In this document: piece by piece, positions 36,652-55,202 of the stretch
Numbering within the stretch: the stretch's first letter is position 1
Layout: the number at the start of each line of letters is the position of its first letter
From: Ruegeria sp. THAF33
Lineage (GTDB): Bacteria > Pseudomonadota > Alphaproteobacteria > Rhodobacterales > Rhodobacteraceae
Length of the DNA stretch: 64,000 bases
Assembly (NCBI RefSeq): GCF_009363615.1
Contig: NZ_CP045384.1
Location: 2,726,501-2,790,500 of the forward strand
Reading direction: 5' to 3'
Notes under the pieces: model-generated
The model's input: only the letters and a program-made list of their open reading frames with translations
Database searches by the model: none
What the model was told of the DNA's origin: nothing
Translations under genes and position numbers: made by a program

Positions 36652-36679
36652 ACTATAGCGACCTGAGCGTTTTTGCAAG
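36652..36679 (-). promoter_or_regulatory. Putative promoter of the rpsJ operon
   Basis: On the minus strand CTTGCA, 16-base spacer, TATAGT (within GCTATAGT, close to the alphaproteobacterial -10 pattern). It lies between the amidohydrolase stop and rpsJ. Confidence 0.4.
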
Positions 36680-36704
36680 AGGCAAATGCCAGAATGAAAA
36701 CCTT

Positions 36705-38546
36705 CTATTCACCTCCAGAAACGCCATTGGTTAACCATGGACTTTCGACCTTCATTCCTTGGTAAACCGCGTGCATAAAAAGATGCGCAATAACTGGGTC
36801 ACTGGAAAATGGAGAAAAACGCATCTTTCCCTCTCTGACACCTTCTTCAGCTTCGTAAACAACCTCATCACCTTTGACGGTTACAAGCACTTTGAGCTCG
36901 GCTAGGGTCTCTGGATCGACCGTCGTAGGATCGTCAGACAAGATCACAAAGTCTGCAACTTTTCCGACTTCAATCGACCCCTTCTCGTTTTCCTCAAAAT
37001 GCTGCCACGCAGGCCAAATAGTCATGGCCTTAAGTGCAGTCATGACGTCCACCCTTTGATGCGGCCCCAATATGTCGCCCGAACGGGTGCGGCGAGTGAC
37101 CGTCGCGGCAAGAACCCGCATACTGTCGGGAAACGCGACCGGGGCATCGTGATGTGTGCCGAACATCATGTCCCTTTCTCGCAGCCATCCCGTGGGTGAG
37201 ATGTTGTCGGCATTGACCGGTCCCACAGTATGATCCCGGTGCCAATCGCCCCAATAGAACGTGTGCATCGGGAAAAGCGACGGGAACACGCCAAGCCGTT
37301 TGAAACTGGCAACCTGATCCTCCCTCAGAAACTGGCCGTGTATCAGAACGGGGCGGTTGCCTGGGTCGCCATACTTGATCTGCGCTTCTTCAAGGGCCGC
37401 AATCAGCATATCGGATGCTCCTTCGCCGTTGGAATGCACAAGGATCTGGAAGCCGTTCTCATAACACCAGTTCACCGCGTCCTGAAGCTGCTCCATCGTT
37501 ATGGCGGCATATCCGGCATACCCGGCGGCATAATTTCCAACCGGATTGTAATAGGGTCGATCCCGCAAGGCTGTGAAACCCTGCGGTGAACCGTCGATTG
37601 TCAGCTTGCAACCCCCAACCCGGACCCGGTTCTCATAGTCTGCCGATGTGTTTTCTCTGATGAACTCCCGAGCTTCCAAAACGTCTGGAAACGCGACCAC
37701 GTCGATGGGCAGCCCTTCTTCGGCAGCAACTTTCCTGAGAACCTCGACAATCTCGCCGGACGATCGGCCTTCTTGTCCGGTTGTATATCCAAACTTTGCC
37801 CAAAGCTCTGTTCCGGCCTTCGCGAATGCCGCCAAGCCTTTCTCACCCAGATTTCCAAGCATAGGAACAAGAACCGAAAAGAACGCGTATTCCTCCAGAA
37901 CGCCGTTAGGCTCACCAGCTTCATCGCGCTGAATCACACCGCCCGGAGGTGCTTCTGAGGTGGCGGTGATACCTGCCAACTCCAGAGCTTTTGAATTTGC
38001 GACCCCCAAATGCCCGGATTGATGAATGATGATGACCGGCAAGTCTTGGGACACCATATCCAGTTCTTGCCGTGTCGGGTGACGCAGCTCCTTCAGCTGC
38101 GCGTTGTCGTAACCAAAGCCAACGATCATTTTCACCTGCTCAACGGCTTCCGCATTCTCAGCGGCCCAGTTGGACAGTGTTGATTGCAGGCTTGCGATAT
38201 CAACGACATCTCCATCCGGCGGCGCGAGAAGGTTGGCTGACAGTGCCTGCAAACCTCCCATGACAACATGCCCGTGGCTGTCCACAAAGCCCGGCAGCAT
38301 CGCGCGTCCGTTCAGATCGAAGGTTTCCGTTCTATCACCTTGGTACGCAGATAGATCAGACAGCGATCCAACGGCCAGAATACGCCCGTCTTTGACTGCA
38401 ACCGCTTCGGCAGAGGGGCCTTCGTCATTCATCGTGACGATTGGACCGCCAAGATAAATGCGATCCGCGATTTGTTGGGACGATGCCGAGGTTGATGAAA
38501 ACGCGATTGCTGCGACAAGACAGAGTGAACGTGCCGATACGTGCAT
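36705..38546 (-). CDS. Exported amidohydrolase-family protein (YtcJ-like)
   Basis: 613 residues with a signal peptide (SLCLVAAIAFSSTSASSQQ), so it acts in the periplasm. It is a metal-dependent TIM-barrel hydrolase of the amidohydrolase-3 / YtcJ group: GFVDSHGHVVMGG (first HxH metal pair), IIIHQSGHLGVANSKALELAGI, ILVHSNGEGASDMLI, VLIHGQFLREDQV, MFGTHHDAPVAFPDSMR and the C-terminal GSIEVGKVADFVILSDDP. The substrate is unknown (N-acyl or formamide type possible). It stands between tuf and rpsJ, which are normally adjacent, and its codon use is less GC-biased than theirs, so it is probably an insertion. Confidence 0.88.
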   Translation of the reverse strand: MHVSARSLCLVAAIAFSSTSASSQQIADRIYLGGPIVTMNDEGPSAEAVAVKDGRILAVGSLSDLSAYQGDRTETFDLNGRAMLPGFVDSHGHVVMGGLQALSANLLAPPDGDVVDIASLQSTLSNWAAENAEAVEQVKMIVGFGYDNAQLKELRHPTRQELDMVSQDLPVIIIHQSGHLGVANSKALELAGITATSEAPPGGVIQRDEAGEPNGVLEEYAFFSVLVPMLGNLGEKGLAAFAKAGTELWAKFGYTTGQEGRSSGEIVEVLRKVAAEEGLPIDVVAFPDVLEAREFIRENTSADYENRVRVGGCKLTIDGSPQGFTALRDRPYYNPVGNYAAGYAGYAAITMEQLQDAVNWCYENGFQILVHSNGEGASDMLIAALEEAQIKYGDPGNRPVLIHGQFLREDQVASFKRLGVFPSLFPMHTFYWGDWHRDHTVGPVNADNISPTGWLRERDMMFGTHHDAPVAFPDSMRVLAATVTRRTRSGDILGPHQRVDVMTALKAMTIWPAWQHFEENEKGSIEVGKVADFVILSDDPTTVDPETLAELKVLVTVKGDEVVYEAEEGVREGKMRFSPFSSDPVIAHLFMHAVYQGMKVESPWLTNGVSGGE

Positions 38547-38612
38547 CTTATGACCTCTTTCGAATTGCAATGCTTCAATACAGAAAAGGGTAGCATCTCG
38601 TTGTGCGTTTAC

Positions 38613-38647
38613 GAAAATGAAAAAGGGCGCCCCGCGGGACGCCCTTT
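38613..38647 (-). terminator. Terminator after tuf
   Basis: Minus-strand stem AAAGGGCG / CGCCCTTT (38640-38647, 38622-38629), with an inner CCCGCGGG that can extend it, followed by TTCATTTTC. Confidence 0.8.
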
Positions 38648-38672
38648 CCGTCTGATCATTCGCTTGCGCGAA

Positions 38673-39848
38673 TTACTCGATGATTTTCGACACAACGCCG
38701 GCGCCGACGGTGCGGCCGCCTTCGCGGATCGCGAAACGCAGGCCGTTTTCCATCGCGATCGGCGCGATCAGCTCAACGCCGAACGACACGTTGTCGCCGG
38801 GCATGACCATCTCGGTGCCTTCGGCCAGGGTCACGGTGCCGGTCACGTCCGTGGTCCGGAAGTAGAACTGCGGACGGTAGTTCGCGAAGAACGGGGTGTG
38901 ACGACCGCCTTCTTCCTTGGTCAGGATATAGGCTTCGGCTTCGAACTTGGTGTGAGGGGTCACCGAACCCGGCTTGCACAGAACCTGGCCACGCTCAACG
39001 CCGTCACGGTCAACACCACGCAGCAGCGCGCCGATGTTGTCGCCCGCTTCACCGCGGTCCAGCAGCTTGCGGAACATTTCAACGCCGGTGCAGGTCGTCT
39101 TGGTGGTGTCGCGGATGCCGACGATTTCAATCTCGTCACCAACGTTGATCACGCCACGCTCGACACGACCGGTCACAACGGTACCACGACCCGAGATCGA
39201 GAACACGTCTTCGATCGGCATCAGGAACGGCTGGTCAACGGCACGCTCGGGGGTGTCGATATACTCATCAACAGCCGCCATCAGCTCGCGGATCTTGTTC
39301 TCGCCGATTTCCGGGTTGTTGCCTTCCATCGCCGCCAGAGCCGAACCTGCGATGATCGGGATATCGTCGCCGGGGTAGTCGTAGCTAGACAGCAGTTCGC
39401 GAACTTCCATCTCAACCAGTTCCAGCAGCTCTTCGTCGTCAACCTGGTCAACTTTGTTCAGGAACACGACCATCTTCGGGATGCCAACCTGGCGGCCCAG
39501 CAGGATGTGCTCGCGCGTCTGCGGCATCGGGCCGTCAGCGGCGTTCACAACCAGGATCGCGCCGTCCATCTGCGCCGCACCAGTGATCATGTTCTTGACG
39601 TAGTCAGCGTGGCCGGGGCAGTCGACATGCGCATAGTGGCGGTTGTCGGTCTCGTATTCCACGTGGGCGGTCGAGATGGTGATGCCGCGCGCTTTTTCTT
39701 CCGGCGCACCGTCAATCTGGTCATACGCTTTGAAGTCACCGAAATACTTGGTGATTGCTGCGGTCAGCGTGGTCTTGCCGTGGTCAACGTGGCCAATCGT
39801 GCCGATGTTGACGTGCGGTTTTGTACGCTCAAACTTTTCCTTTGCCAT
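38673..39848 (-). CDS. tuf: Elongation factor Tu
   Basis: 391 residues. The GTPase that delivers aminoacyl-tRNA. G motifs: GHVDHGKTT (P loop), [20 protein letters not shown]-terminal domains 2 and 3 are complete to [11 protein letters not shown]. The ATG at 39848 follows AAGGAGG. It is 60 bp after fusA in the str operon and ends in its own terminator. Only one tuf copy lies in this window. Confidence 0.98.
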   Translation of the reverse strand: MAKEKFERTKPHVNIGTIGHVDHGKTTLTAAITKYFGDFKAYDQIDGAPEEKARGITISTAHVEYETDNRHYAHVDCPGHADYVKNMITGAAQMDGAILVVNAADGPMPQTREHILLGRQVGIPKMVVFLNKVDQVDDEELLELVEMEVRELLSSYDYPGDDIPIIAGSALAAMEGNNPEIGENKIRELMAAVDEYIDTPERAVDQPFLMPIEDVFSISGRGTVVTGRVERGVINVGDEIEIVGIRDTTKTTCTGVEMFRKLLDRGEAGDNIGALLRGVDRDGVERGQVLCKPGSVTPHTKFEAEAYILTKEEGGRHTPFFANYRPQFYFRTTDVTGTVTLAEGTEMVMPGDNVSFGVELIAPIAMENGLRFAIREGGRTVGAGVVSKIIE

Positions 39849-39908
39849 GATGGCCTCCTTTTTCGGTAATGAAGGGAGCGTGATACCCACGCTCCCTCAA
39901 ATCTTCGC

Positions 39909-42026
39909 TTATGCGTATTTCGCCTGGATCTCGTCCGAGATGTTCTGCGGAACCGGATCGTAGTGGTCGAACTGCATGGTGAACTGGGCACGGCCCGACG
40001 ACATCGAACGCAGAGTGTTGATGTAGCCGAACATGTTCGCCAGCGGAACGAACGCGTCGATCGCGATTGCGTTGCCGCGCGGTTCCTGACCAGACACCTG
40101 GCCACGACGCGAGGTCAGGTCGCCAATGATACCGCCGGTGTATTCTTCCGGGGTGATCACTTCGACCTTCATGATCGGTTCCAGCAGTTTCGCGCCGGCT
40201 TTGCGCATGCCTTCACGCATGCACATACGGGCAGCGATTTCGAACGCCAGAACGCTCGAGTCAACGTCGTGGAACTTACCGTCCAGCAGGGCAACCTTGA
40301 AGTCGATCACGGGGAAGCCAGCCAGAGGGCCGCTGTCCATGACAGACTGGATGCCTTTTTCGACACCCGGGATGTATTCCTTCGGAACAGCACCACCAAC
40401 GATGCGGCTTTCGAACGAATAACCTTCGCCCGGCTCGGTCGGAGTGATCTCAAGCTTGACCTCGGCGAACTGACCCGAACCACCCGACTGTTTCTTGTGG
40501 GTGTAGGTGTGCTCGACCGGCATCGAGATGGTTTCACGATAGGCCACCTGCGGCGCACCGATATTGGCCTCGACCTTGAACTCGCGCTTGAGGCGGTCAA
40601 CCAGGATGTCCAGGTGAAGTTCGCCCATGCCCTTCATGATGGTCTGACCCGATTCCAGATCGGTTTCCACACGGAAGGACGGGTCTTCGGCCGCCAGACG
40701 CGCCAGACCCTGAGACATTTTCTCCTGGTCGCCCTTGGTTTTGGGCTCGACCGCGATCTCGATCACCGGATCGGGGAAGGTCATGGTTTCCAGAACCACC
40801 GGATCCTTCGCATCACACAGGGTGTCACCGGTGGTGGTGTCTTTCAGACCCGCCAGCGCGATGATGTCGCCTGCAAATGCTTCTTCGATCTCTTCCCGGT
40901 TGTTCGAGTGCATCATCATCATACGACCGATGCGCTCTTTCTTGCCTTTGGTCGAGTTCAGGATCGAGTCACCCTTGTTAAGCACGCCCGAATAAATCCG
41001 GGTGAAGGTCAGCGAACCGACGAAGGGGTCGTTCATGATTTTGAACGCCAGACCCGAGAACGCCATGTTGTCGTCAGCACGACGGGCGATGTCCCGAACT
41101 TCGTCCTCGTCACCGGGTTTGAAGCCCATGTAATCGACAACGTCCAGCGGGCTGGGCAGATAGTCGATCACAGCGTTGAGCAGCGGCTGAACGCCTTTGT
41201 TCTTGAACGCAGAACCACCCAGTACCGGAACGAACGCGATTTCCAGTGTGCCCTTGCGCAGCAGTTTACGCAGGGTCGGAACGTCGGGCTCATTGCCTTC
41301 CAGGTATTCCATCATCGCGTCGTCGTCCATTTCGACGGCCGCTTCGATCATCTTGCCGCGCCATTCTTCAGCCATGTCTTTCAGGCTGTCGCGGATCGGA
41401 GCTTTGATCCAGCTTGCGCCCAGGTCTTCACCCTGCCACAGCCATTCTTCCATGGTGACCAGATCGATCAAACCTTCCAGCTCGGATTCGGCGCCAATCG
41501 GGATACCAACCGGAACAGCACGTGCGCCGGTGCGGTCTTCGATCATGCGAACGCAGTTGAAGAAGTCCGCGCCGATCTTGTCCATCTTGTTGACGAAAAC
41601 CATACGCGGAACCTTGTAGCGGTCAGCCTGACGCCACACGGTTTCGGTCTGGGGCTCAACACCGGCGTTTGCGTCGAGAACGCAGACGGCACCGTCGAGA
41701 ACCGCCAGCGAGCGTTCGACTTCGATGGTGAAGTCAACGTGGCCGGGGGTGTCGATGATGTTCAGGCGGTGCTTGGGGGTATCGGCGGTTTTACCGTCCT
41801 CGGTGCGTTCCCAAAACGTGGTGGTCGCAGCCGAAGTGATGGTGATGCCGCGTTCCTGCTCCTGCTCCATCCAGTCCATGGTGGCGGCACCATCGTGCAC
41901 CTCACCGATGTTGTGGGATTTGCCAGTATAATACAGGATGCGTTCCGAGCAGGTCGTCTTGCCTGCATCGATGTGCGCCATGATACCGAAGTTACGGTAT
42001 AGTTCGAGCGGATATTCGCGTGCCAT
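39909..42026 (-). CDS. fusA: Elongation factor G
   Basis: 705 residues, the translocase GTPase. Motifs: [46 protein letters not shown], then domains II to V, with [27 protein letters not shown] near the C-terminus. It lies 18 bp after rpsG. A 660-codon open frame on the opposite strand is only its shadow. Confidence 0.98.
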   Translation of the reverse strand: MAREYPLELYRNFGIMAHIDAGKTTCSERILYYTGKSHNIGEVHDGAATMDWMEQEQERGITITSAATTTFWERTEDGKTADTPKHRLNIIDTPGHVDFTIEVERSLAVLDGAVCVLDANAGVEPQTETVWRQADRYKVPRMVFVNKMDKIGADFFNCVRMIEDRTGARAVPVGIPIGAESELEGLIDLVTMEEWLWQGEDLGASWIKAPIRDSLKDMAEEWRGKMIEAAVEMDDDAMMEYLEGNEPDVPTLRKLLRKGTLEIAFVPVLGGSAFKNKGVQPLLNAVIDYLPSPLDVVDYMGFKPGDEDEVRDIARRADDNMAFSGLAFKIMNDPFVGSLTFTRIYSGVLNKGDSILNSTKGKKERIGRMMMMHSNNREEIEEAFAGDIIALAGLKDTTTGDTLCDAKDPVVLETMTFPDPVIEIAVEPKTKGDQEKMSQGLARLAAEDPSFRVETDLESGQTIMKGMGELHLDILVDRLKREFKVEANIGAPQVAYRETISMPVEHTYTHKKQSGGSGQFAEVKLEITPTEPGEGYSFESRIVGGAVPKEYIPGVEKGIQSVMDSGPLAGFPVIDFKVALLDGKFHDVDSSVLAFEIAARMCMREGMRKAGAKLLEPIMKVEVITPEEYTGGIIGDLTSRRGQVSGQEPRGNAIAIDAFVPLANMFGYINTLRSMSSGRAQFTMQFDHYDPVPQNISDEIQAKYA

Positions 42027-42044
42027 TTGGATAAGCCTCTAGAA

Positions 42045-42530
<486 letters not shown>

Positions 42531-42902
42531 TTACTTGGGACGCTTCGCGCCGTATTTCGAACGACGTTGCTTACGGTCTTTGACGCCCTGAGTATCCAGA
42601 ACACCGCGCAGGATGTGGTAACGCACACCGGGAAGGTCTTTCACACGGCCGCCACGGATCAGAACAACCGAGTGTTCCTGCAGGTTGTGGCTTTCACCGG
42701 GGATGTACGAGATGACCTCGAACCCGTTGGTCAGGCGCACTTTGGCAACCTTACGCATCGCCGAGTTCGGCTTTTTAGGCGTTGTGGTATAGACACGTGT
42801 GCAGACACCGCGCTTTTGCGGGCACTGCTCCAGGTGCATGGACTTCGAGCGTTTGACTTTGGGCTGCCGCGGCTTGCGGATCAGCTGTTGAATAGTTGGC
42901 AT
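42531..42902 (-). CDS. rpsL: 30S ribosomal protein S12
   Basis: 123 residues, decoding-centre protein. The positions changed in streptomycin resistance are wild type: the Lys in [17 protein letters not shown] and the Lys in [17 protein letters not shown]. The start at ATG 42902 gives the standard [12 protein letters not shown]. It heads the str operon, with a consensus-like promoter about 230 bp upstream. Confidence 0.98.
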   Translation of the reverse strand: MPTIQQLIRKPRQPKVKRSKSMHLEQCPQKRGVCTRVYTTTPKKPNSAMRKVAKVRLTNGFEVISYIPGESHNLQEHSVVLIRGGRVKDLPGVRYHILRGVLDTQGVKDRKQRRSKYGAKRPK

Positions 42903-43292
42903 TCCGGTTCTTTCCCCGTTTTGCAACACACATGACATGCACGCGCGTTGCGTGCGGCTAAATTCGCTGCACTTATGCGTCCACAAGCGCAAAACCCACG
43001 AGCGTTCCCATTCCGAGGTGAACGTCGCGGTTGGTTCTCAGAGGGCGCGAACTATAAAATTGTCCGGGCCTTGACCAGTTCATTACTGGAATCGGCTACG
43101 GGGCGGCCCCCGGTACCGAGATGACGCGCGTATAGGGGGAGTCGTCCCAAGTGTCAACAGCCCTATCCCAGCGCCCCGGCGCGCGCGTTGAATGCAGCCT
43201 GTAGGATTGCCTTTCCTGCGCGCCGCTGTCCCGGTTGCGGCTGAACCGCGGCAAGGGCATAGTCGGGTCGAATATCTGCTGATGGATTACAG
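42903..43292. other. Long leader and promoter region between divergent rpsL and glycosyltransferase genes
   Basis: 390 bp with no gene. It contains the strong minus-strand promoter at 43129-43157, leaving an untranslated rpsL leader of about 220 bases, long enough for regulatory structure. No promoter for the glycosyltransferase gene was identified with confidence. Confidence 0.6.
43129..43157 (-). promoter_or_regulatory. Promoter of the str operon (rpsL-rpsG-fusA-tuf)
   Basis: Minus strand: TTGACA (43152-43157), 17-base spacer, TATACG (43129-43134). The -35 is a perfect sigma-70 consensus, in keeping with a very strong operon. Confidence 0.75.
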
Positions 43293-44099
43293 ATGCAAGT
43301 GATTGGCCTTTGCCGGTTTTCCTATCCCGCAACCGGCGGTTTTCGGCTGAACCGGGATACGATTGAAGAACAACGGCAATTTCTGTATGCCCTCGACCGG
43401 CTGGAAGAACGCTTTCGTCTTTTCGAGGCAATCACCCTGCCCGGTTTTGGCACCCAGACCGATGAGACGTTCGAGTTGTATGTTTTGACCGGGACGTGCC
43501 TGCCTCAGATCCATGCGGACCGGCTGCGCGACCTGACCGCCGGGATCAAACAGATCCGTATCATTGCAAAAGAACCAGGGTATCATAAGCAGATTGTGCG
43601 AGAGGTGCTGAACACCGCCCGCGCGGACCCGCATCAGCCCTGCCTACAGTTTCGGCATGATGACGATGACGCCGTTTCCGTTGATTTCATGGAACGCCTT
43701 CGCGCTGCTGTTGTCGAAAACACAGGGCTGATGCAGCAGAGCGAGTCCGTCGGTATAGACTTCAATCAAGGGTACATCGCCCGGCGCGAGGCCCGCGGAA
43801 TTCGGGCCGCTCGGGTCTATCGATCGCTGCTGGGCGTTGGCCTGGGCATGTATGTTCAAGCCGGCAGCACGCGGACGATCTTTGACCGGTTGCACAACAG
43901 GCTCGCCCGGTTCATGCCCGTGGTCAGCTATCCGGACACGCCCATGTGGGTAAGGATGCTGCACGATTTCAACGACTCGGACCACGCGCGCAAAGATACC
44001 AGCGAGCTATCGCCTTTCACGCCTGAACAGGCAGAAGGCTTGCGGGTACGGTTCTCGATCGACCCTGACGCGTTCGAGGCCAGATATGCGGCGCGCTGA
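43293..44099 (+). CDS. Putative rhamnosyltransferase-family glycosyltransferase, copy 1
   Basis: 268 residues. It fits the family annotated as putative rhamnosyl transferase in Rhodobacterales: QVIGLCRFSYPATGGF at the start, an RFRLFEAITLPGF segment, and CLQFRHDDDDAVSVDFMERL, whose Asp cluster is the likely nucleotide-sugar or metal site. Near the C-terminus is MPVVSYPDTPMWVRMLHDFNDSDHARKD. It is one of two tandem paralogues separated by 4 bp, presumably modifying a surface polysaccharide. There is no signal peptide. The donor and acceptor are unknown. It is divergent from rpsL. Confidence 0.8.
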   Translation: MQVIGLCRFSYPATGGFRLNRDTIEEQRQFLYALDRLEERFRLFEAITLPGFGTQTDETFELYVLTGTCLPQIHADRLRDLTAGIKQIRIIAKEPGYHKQIVREVLNTARADPHQPCLQFRHDDDDAVSVDFMERLRAAVVENTGLMQQSESVGIDFNQGYIARREARGIRAARVYRSLLGVGLGMYVQAGSTRTIFDRLHNRLARFMPVVSYPDTPMWVRMLHDFNDSDHARKDTSELSPFTPEQAEGLRVRFSIDPDAFEARYAAR

Positions 44100-44103
44100 G
44101 AAA

Positions 44104-44910
44104 ATGCAAGTGATTGGCCTTTGTCGGTTTTCCTATCCCGCAATTGGCGGCTTTCAGACAACGCACGAGAGTGTCGAAGAAAGACGGCAATTCCTGTACC
44201 AGCACGACAGGTTGGAAGAACGGTTTCGCTTGTTCGAGACGGTCGCCCTGCCCGGTTTCAAAAAACAGTCCGACGAAGATTTCCAGTTGGTGATCGTGGT
44301 CGGTGACTGCCTGCCCAAGCCGGCATTTGACCGCCTCAACGATCTGACCGGTGGGCTGAAACAGGTGCGCATTGTCGCGAAACCTCCGGGGCGGCACAGA
44401 AAAATCATGCAGGATGTCCTGAATTCGGCGCGGAACGATCCCGATCAACCCTGCCTTCAGTTTCGCCATGACGATGATGATGCAGTGGCCGTGGATTTTG
44501 TCGAGCGGTTCCGGGGCTGTGTCAGGGAATGCGTTGGCTTGTTCGAAAGGCACGCGATGGTCGCCGTTGACTTCAACTGCGGTTATCTGGCTCGCGCCAA
44601 TTCCGAGGGGATACAGGCCACGCGCGTGCATCGCCCGTTGATCACTGCCGGTCTGGGAATGTACGTGCGGGGCGGGCAGCGGAAATCGATCATGAATTTT
44701 GCCCATAACAGGATCAACCGCGCGATGCCCGTTGTGACCCGACCCGATAGTCCGATGTGGGTACGGGGATTGAACCGGTTCAATGACTCACCGCGAACCA
44801 GAAACACGGATGTCGCGCTCAACCCTCTTACCCGGCAGCAGGAGCTCGAGTTTCAAACCCGTTTCGCCATTGATCCGGACGTGGTCAGACGGCGTCACGC
44901 CAAGCCCTGA
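44104..44910 (+). CDS. Putative rhamnosyltransferase-family glycosyltransferase, copy 2
   Basis: 268 residues, the same length as copy 1. The first 40 bases after the ATG differ at only two positions, the clearest sign of a tandem duplication. Shared blocks are QVIGLCRFSYPAIGGF, CLQFRHDDDDAVAVDFVERF and MPVVTRPDSPMWVRGLNRFNDS. Divergence elsewhere shows that the copies are not recent and probably have different acceptors. ATG 44104 is chosen by alignment to copy 1 over an earlier start at 44086, inside the preceding gene. The 3' end overlaps the convergent EamA gene by 16 bp. Confidence 0.8.
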   Translation: MQVIGLCRFSYPAIGGFQTTHESVEERRQFLYQHDRLEERFRLFETVALPGFKKQSDEDFQLVIVVGDCLPKPAFDRLNDLTGGLKQVRIVAKPPGRHRKIMQDVLNSARNDPDQPCLQFRHDDDDAVAVDFVERFRGCVRECVGLFERHAMVAVDFNCGYLARANSEGIQATRVHRPLITAGLGMYVRGGQRKSIMNFAHNRINRAMPVVTRPDSPMWVRGLNRFNDSPRTRNTDVALNPLTRQQELEFQTRFAIDPDVVRRRHAKP

Positions 44911-45764
44911 CGCGCACGTGCCCGGAACAAGGTGAACAGACCGGCACCCACGATCAGGACAGCACCCAGCATCGTCAGGCTGTCAGGCCATTCGTCAAAC
45001 ACGACCCAACCCAACCCGAGCGCCCAGATCAGGCTGGAATATCTGAATGGTGCAACGAATCCGACATCTCCCTGACGCATGACCATGACGCTGAACAAAT
45101 AGCCAAGCAGCACAAACACGGCCGCCGCCGCGACCAGGGAACCCGCCGTTGCCGAAACCGCAACCCATCCTTCGAAAACCGAAGCTATTGCCGCGGCCCC
45201 CGCTATGGAAACCGATGTGGCCAGGGTAACCAGCATTGACGGCACGTCGGCTGACATGCGTCGCGTGATGAGGTCCCGAACTGTAATCGAAACCACTGCA
45301 ACCAGCGCATAGATGGAATACACGCTGAACCCCTCTGGCCCGGGTCTTACGATCAGCAGCATTCCGACGAAACCCACGGCGATTGCCAAAGCGCGTCGCC
45401 AACCAACCTGTTCGGAAAAAACCAAAGCAGCACCCAATGTTACCGTAAGAGGCAATGCCTGAAGAATGGCCGTAACATTGGCAAGCGGCATGTTCTTCAG
45501 CGCCGTCAGGAAAAAGAATGTCGCCGCCAGCTCTGCAAGGCAGCGCAGTGCAACCAGCCACTTGTCATGGCGCGAAAAATTCAGATGCAACGTGCCCAGT
45601 GACCGGGCAAGCACATAAATCAGAAATACCGCCAGAAACCCGCGCATGGCCACCAGCTGAAACAATGGCAGATCCTGCAAGGCAACCTTCACCAGCGTGT
45701 CGTTCAGGGTGAAGGCAGCCATGCTGCCCATCATCAGCAAAGCGCCTTTGGTGTTTGGGGTCAT
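44895..45764 (-). CDS. EamA-family (DMT superfamily) membrane transporter
   Basis: 289 residues with about ten membrane helices in two repeated halves, each half an EamA domain: GALLMMGSMAAFTLNDTLVKVAL and later VSITVRDLITRRMSADVPSMLVTLATSVSIAGAAAIASVF. The close (FRYSSLIWALGLGWVVFDEWPDSLTMLGAVLIVGAGLFTL) is typical of drug/metabolite exporters. The substrate is not predictable. A palindrome GGGGCAAT-TG-ATTGCCCC at 45780-45797 lies directly upstream and may be its operator. Its 3' end overlaps the glycosyltransferase gene tail to tail. Confidence 0.88.
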   Translation of the reverse strand: MTPNTKGALLMMGSMAAFTLNDTLVKVALQDLPLFQLVAMRGFLAVFLIYVLARSLGTLHLNFSRHDKWLVALRCLAELAATFFFLTALKNMPLANVTAILQALPLTVTLGAALVFSEQVGWRRALAIAVGFVGMLLIVRPGPEGFSVYSIYALVAVVSITVRDLITRRMSADVPSMLVTLATSVSIAGAAAIASVFEGWVAVSATAGSLVAAAAVFVLLGYLFSVMVMRQGDVGFVAPFRYSSLIWALGLGWVVFDEWPDSLTMLGAVLIVGAGLFTLFRARARQGLA

Positions 45765-45779
45765 GCTGCTTCGGGCTCC

Positions 45780-45797
45780 GGGGCAATTGATTGCCCC
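45780..45797. promoter_or_regulatory. Palindrome upstream of the EamA gene
   Basis: GGGGCAATTGATTGCCCC, perfect 8-bp arms around TG, 15 bp upstream of the EamA start codon. No T run on either side, so an operator is more likely than a terminator. Confidence 0.4.
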
Positions 45798-45854
45798 GCA
45801 TTGGCCGCCGAGTCGGGCTGGATGTCAACAACGCTCCAAGGGGTGCAGAGATCA

Positions 45855-46337
45855 TCAACCGAATGGAAGGATGGTCCCGAACAGGTTCAGGCTGGAAGGC
45901 TCTGTCGTGTCTTTTACAAACTCTACCCAGTCTTCCCCGTATACAAGTTCGAAAAACACAGGATATTTCCACACGAAATTATGAAAGGAAAAGGTCGTCA
46001 CCAACGCACCAACCGTGAGCGCCCCGGCGAACTCTCGCAGTTTACCTTTCAGAAACAGCATAACCATGATGCAGGCCCCGCCTGCAAGGCCGAGGCTTAC
46101 GAAATCCTGCGTTCCCACCTTTCCGGGCACCGGAATGCCAACCGATTGGTATTGAATCAGGCGGGACAGGAAGACCGCAAAAACACCCAGTAAAAAAGCC
46201 CCCATAAACGCAGCGGGATACCCCAGACGTTGCCAGATACTCTCGGTTCGAGGCATAGGCGAGTTGTGTGTGTTTTCTGCCGAACGCTTTTTGATCCGCG
46301 CCACACGGTCCTCGAAAGAGTTGCTTTTGGTGTCCAT
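45855..46337 (-). CDS. Small membrane protein, function unknown
   Basis: 160 residues. A charged cytoplasmic N-terminus (SFEDRVARIKKRSAENTHN) leads into three likely membrane helices: YPAAFMGAFLLGVFAVFLSRLI, DFVSLGLAGGACIMVMLFL and LREFAGALTVGALVTTFSFHNFVW. The C-terminal part (FELVYGEDWVEFVKDTTEP) is soluble. I recognise no family. It lies between rpoC and the EamA gene on the same strand, with 90 bp to the latter. The rpoC terminator lies upstream, so it needs its own promoter. Confidence 0.6.
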   Translation of the reverse strand: MDTKSNSFEDRVARIKKRSAENTHNSPMPRTESIWQRLGYPAAFMGAFLLGVFAVFLSRLIQYQSVGIPVPGKVGTQDFVSLGLAGGACIMVMLFLKGKLREFAGALTVGALVTTFSFHNFVWKYPVFFELVYGEDWVEFVKDTTEPSSLNLFGTILPFG

Positions 46338-46471
46338 TGTTCAGCTCAAAATAATCCGAAAACACAGAATATCGCTAAACCACCGATTGAAGAACCACAA
46401 GCCTGATGCAATCGCGTCAAAGGCTGTGCTCTGTCACGACGGTTCACAATTGCGTAGCAGGAGAGGCGACG

Positions 46472-46505
46472 AAAAAAGGCCCCACGAAATCGCAGGGCCT
46501 TTTTT
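46472..46505 (-). terminator. Terminator after rpoC
   Basis: Minus strand AAAAAAGGCCC / GGGCCTTTTTT with a 12-base loop, 18 bp after the rpoC stop. The A and T tracts make it strong in both directions. Confidence 0.92.
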
Positions 46506-46523
46506 GGTTCTGAATGACGCGGT

Positions 46524-50765
<4,242 letters not shown>

Positions 50766-50815
50766 TTGTTACCTCAAATCTTGCGGAAGGGGGGACGGGA
50801 GAAAGGGCAGCGCCC

Positions 50816-54952
<4,137 letters not shown>

Positions 54953-55088
54953 GTCAGATGTCACCTTTCGATGTTCTCAGCGGGCAAAGACACCGTCGGG
55001 CCCCGGCATCTTGCACAATCGAGACAACACGTACGGATCAATTCATGGCCACCGTCCCGAAGGCGGCCTCCCGATCCGAAAACCGTGC

Positions 55089-55125
55089 CTTAGAAAACGC
55101 CTCGCGTCTTGAGGCCTTTTCTAAG
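55089..55125 (-). promoter_or_regulatory. Large hairpin between rplL and rpoB, possible RNase III site
   Basis: Arms 55089-55103 and 55111-55125 pair for 14 of 15 positions (CTTAGAAAA-C-GCCTC with GAGGC-C-TTTTCTAAG) around a 7-base loop, with one C-C mismatch. Its position matches the rplL-rpoB intercistronic processing and attenuation region known in E. coli, where RNase III cuts. No T run follows, so it is unlikely to be a strict terminator. Confidence 0.6.
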
Positions 55126-55202
55126 ACAGGTTCGGCTGGACCCGGATTTCTCCGGACCCAGCCAAATTTTTCGGCACATCAGCGATGCACCTGAGAATAA
55201 GC

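Noticed and set aside
42960..43080. Second rpsL promoter with TATAGT near 43050
   Set aside because: No matching -35 at suitable spacing; the TTGACA-N17-TATACG site upstream is far better.
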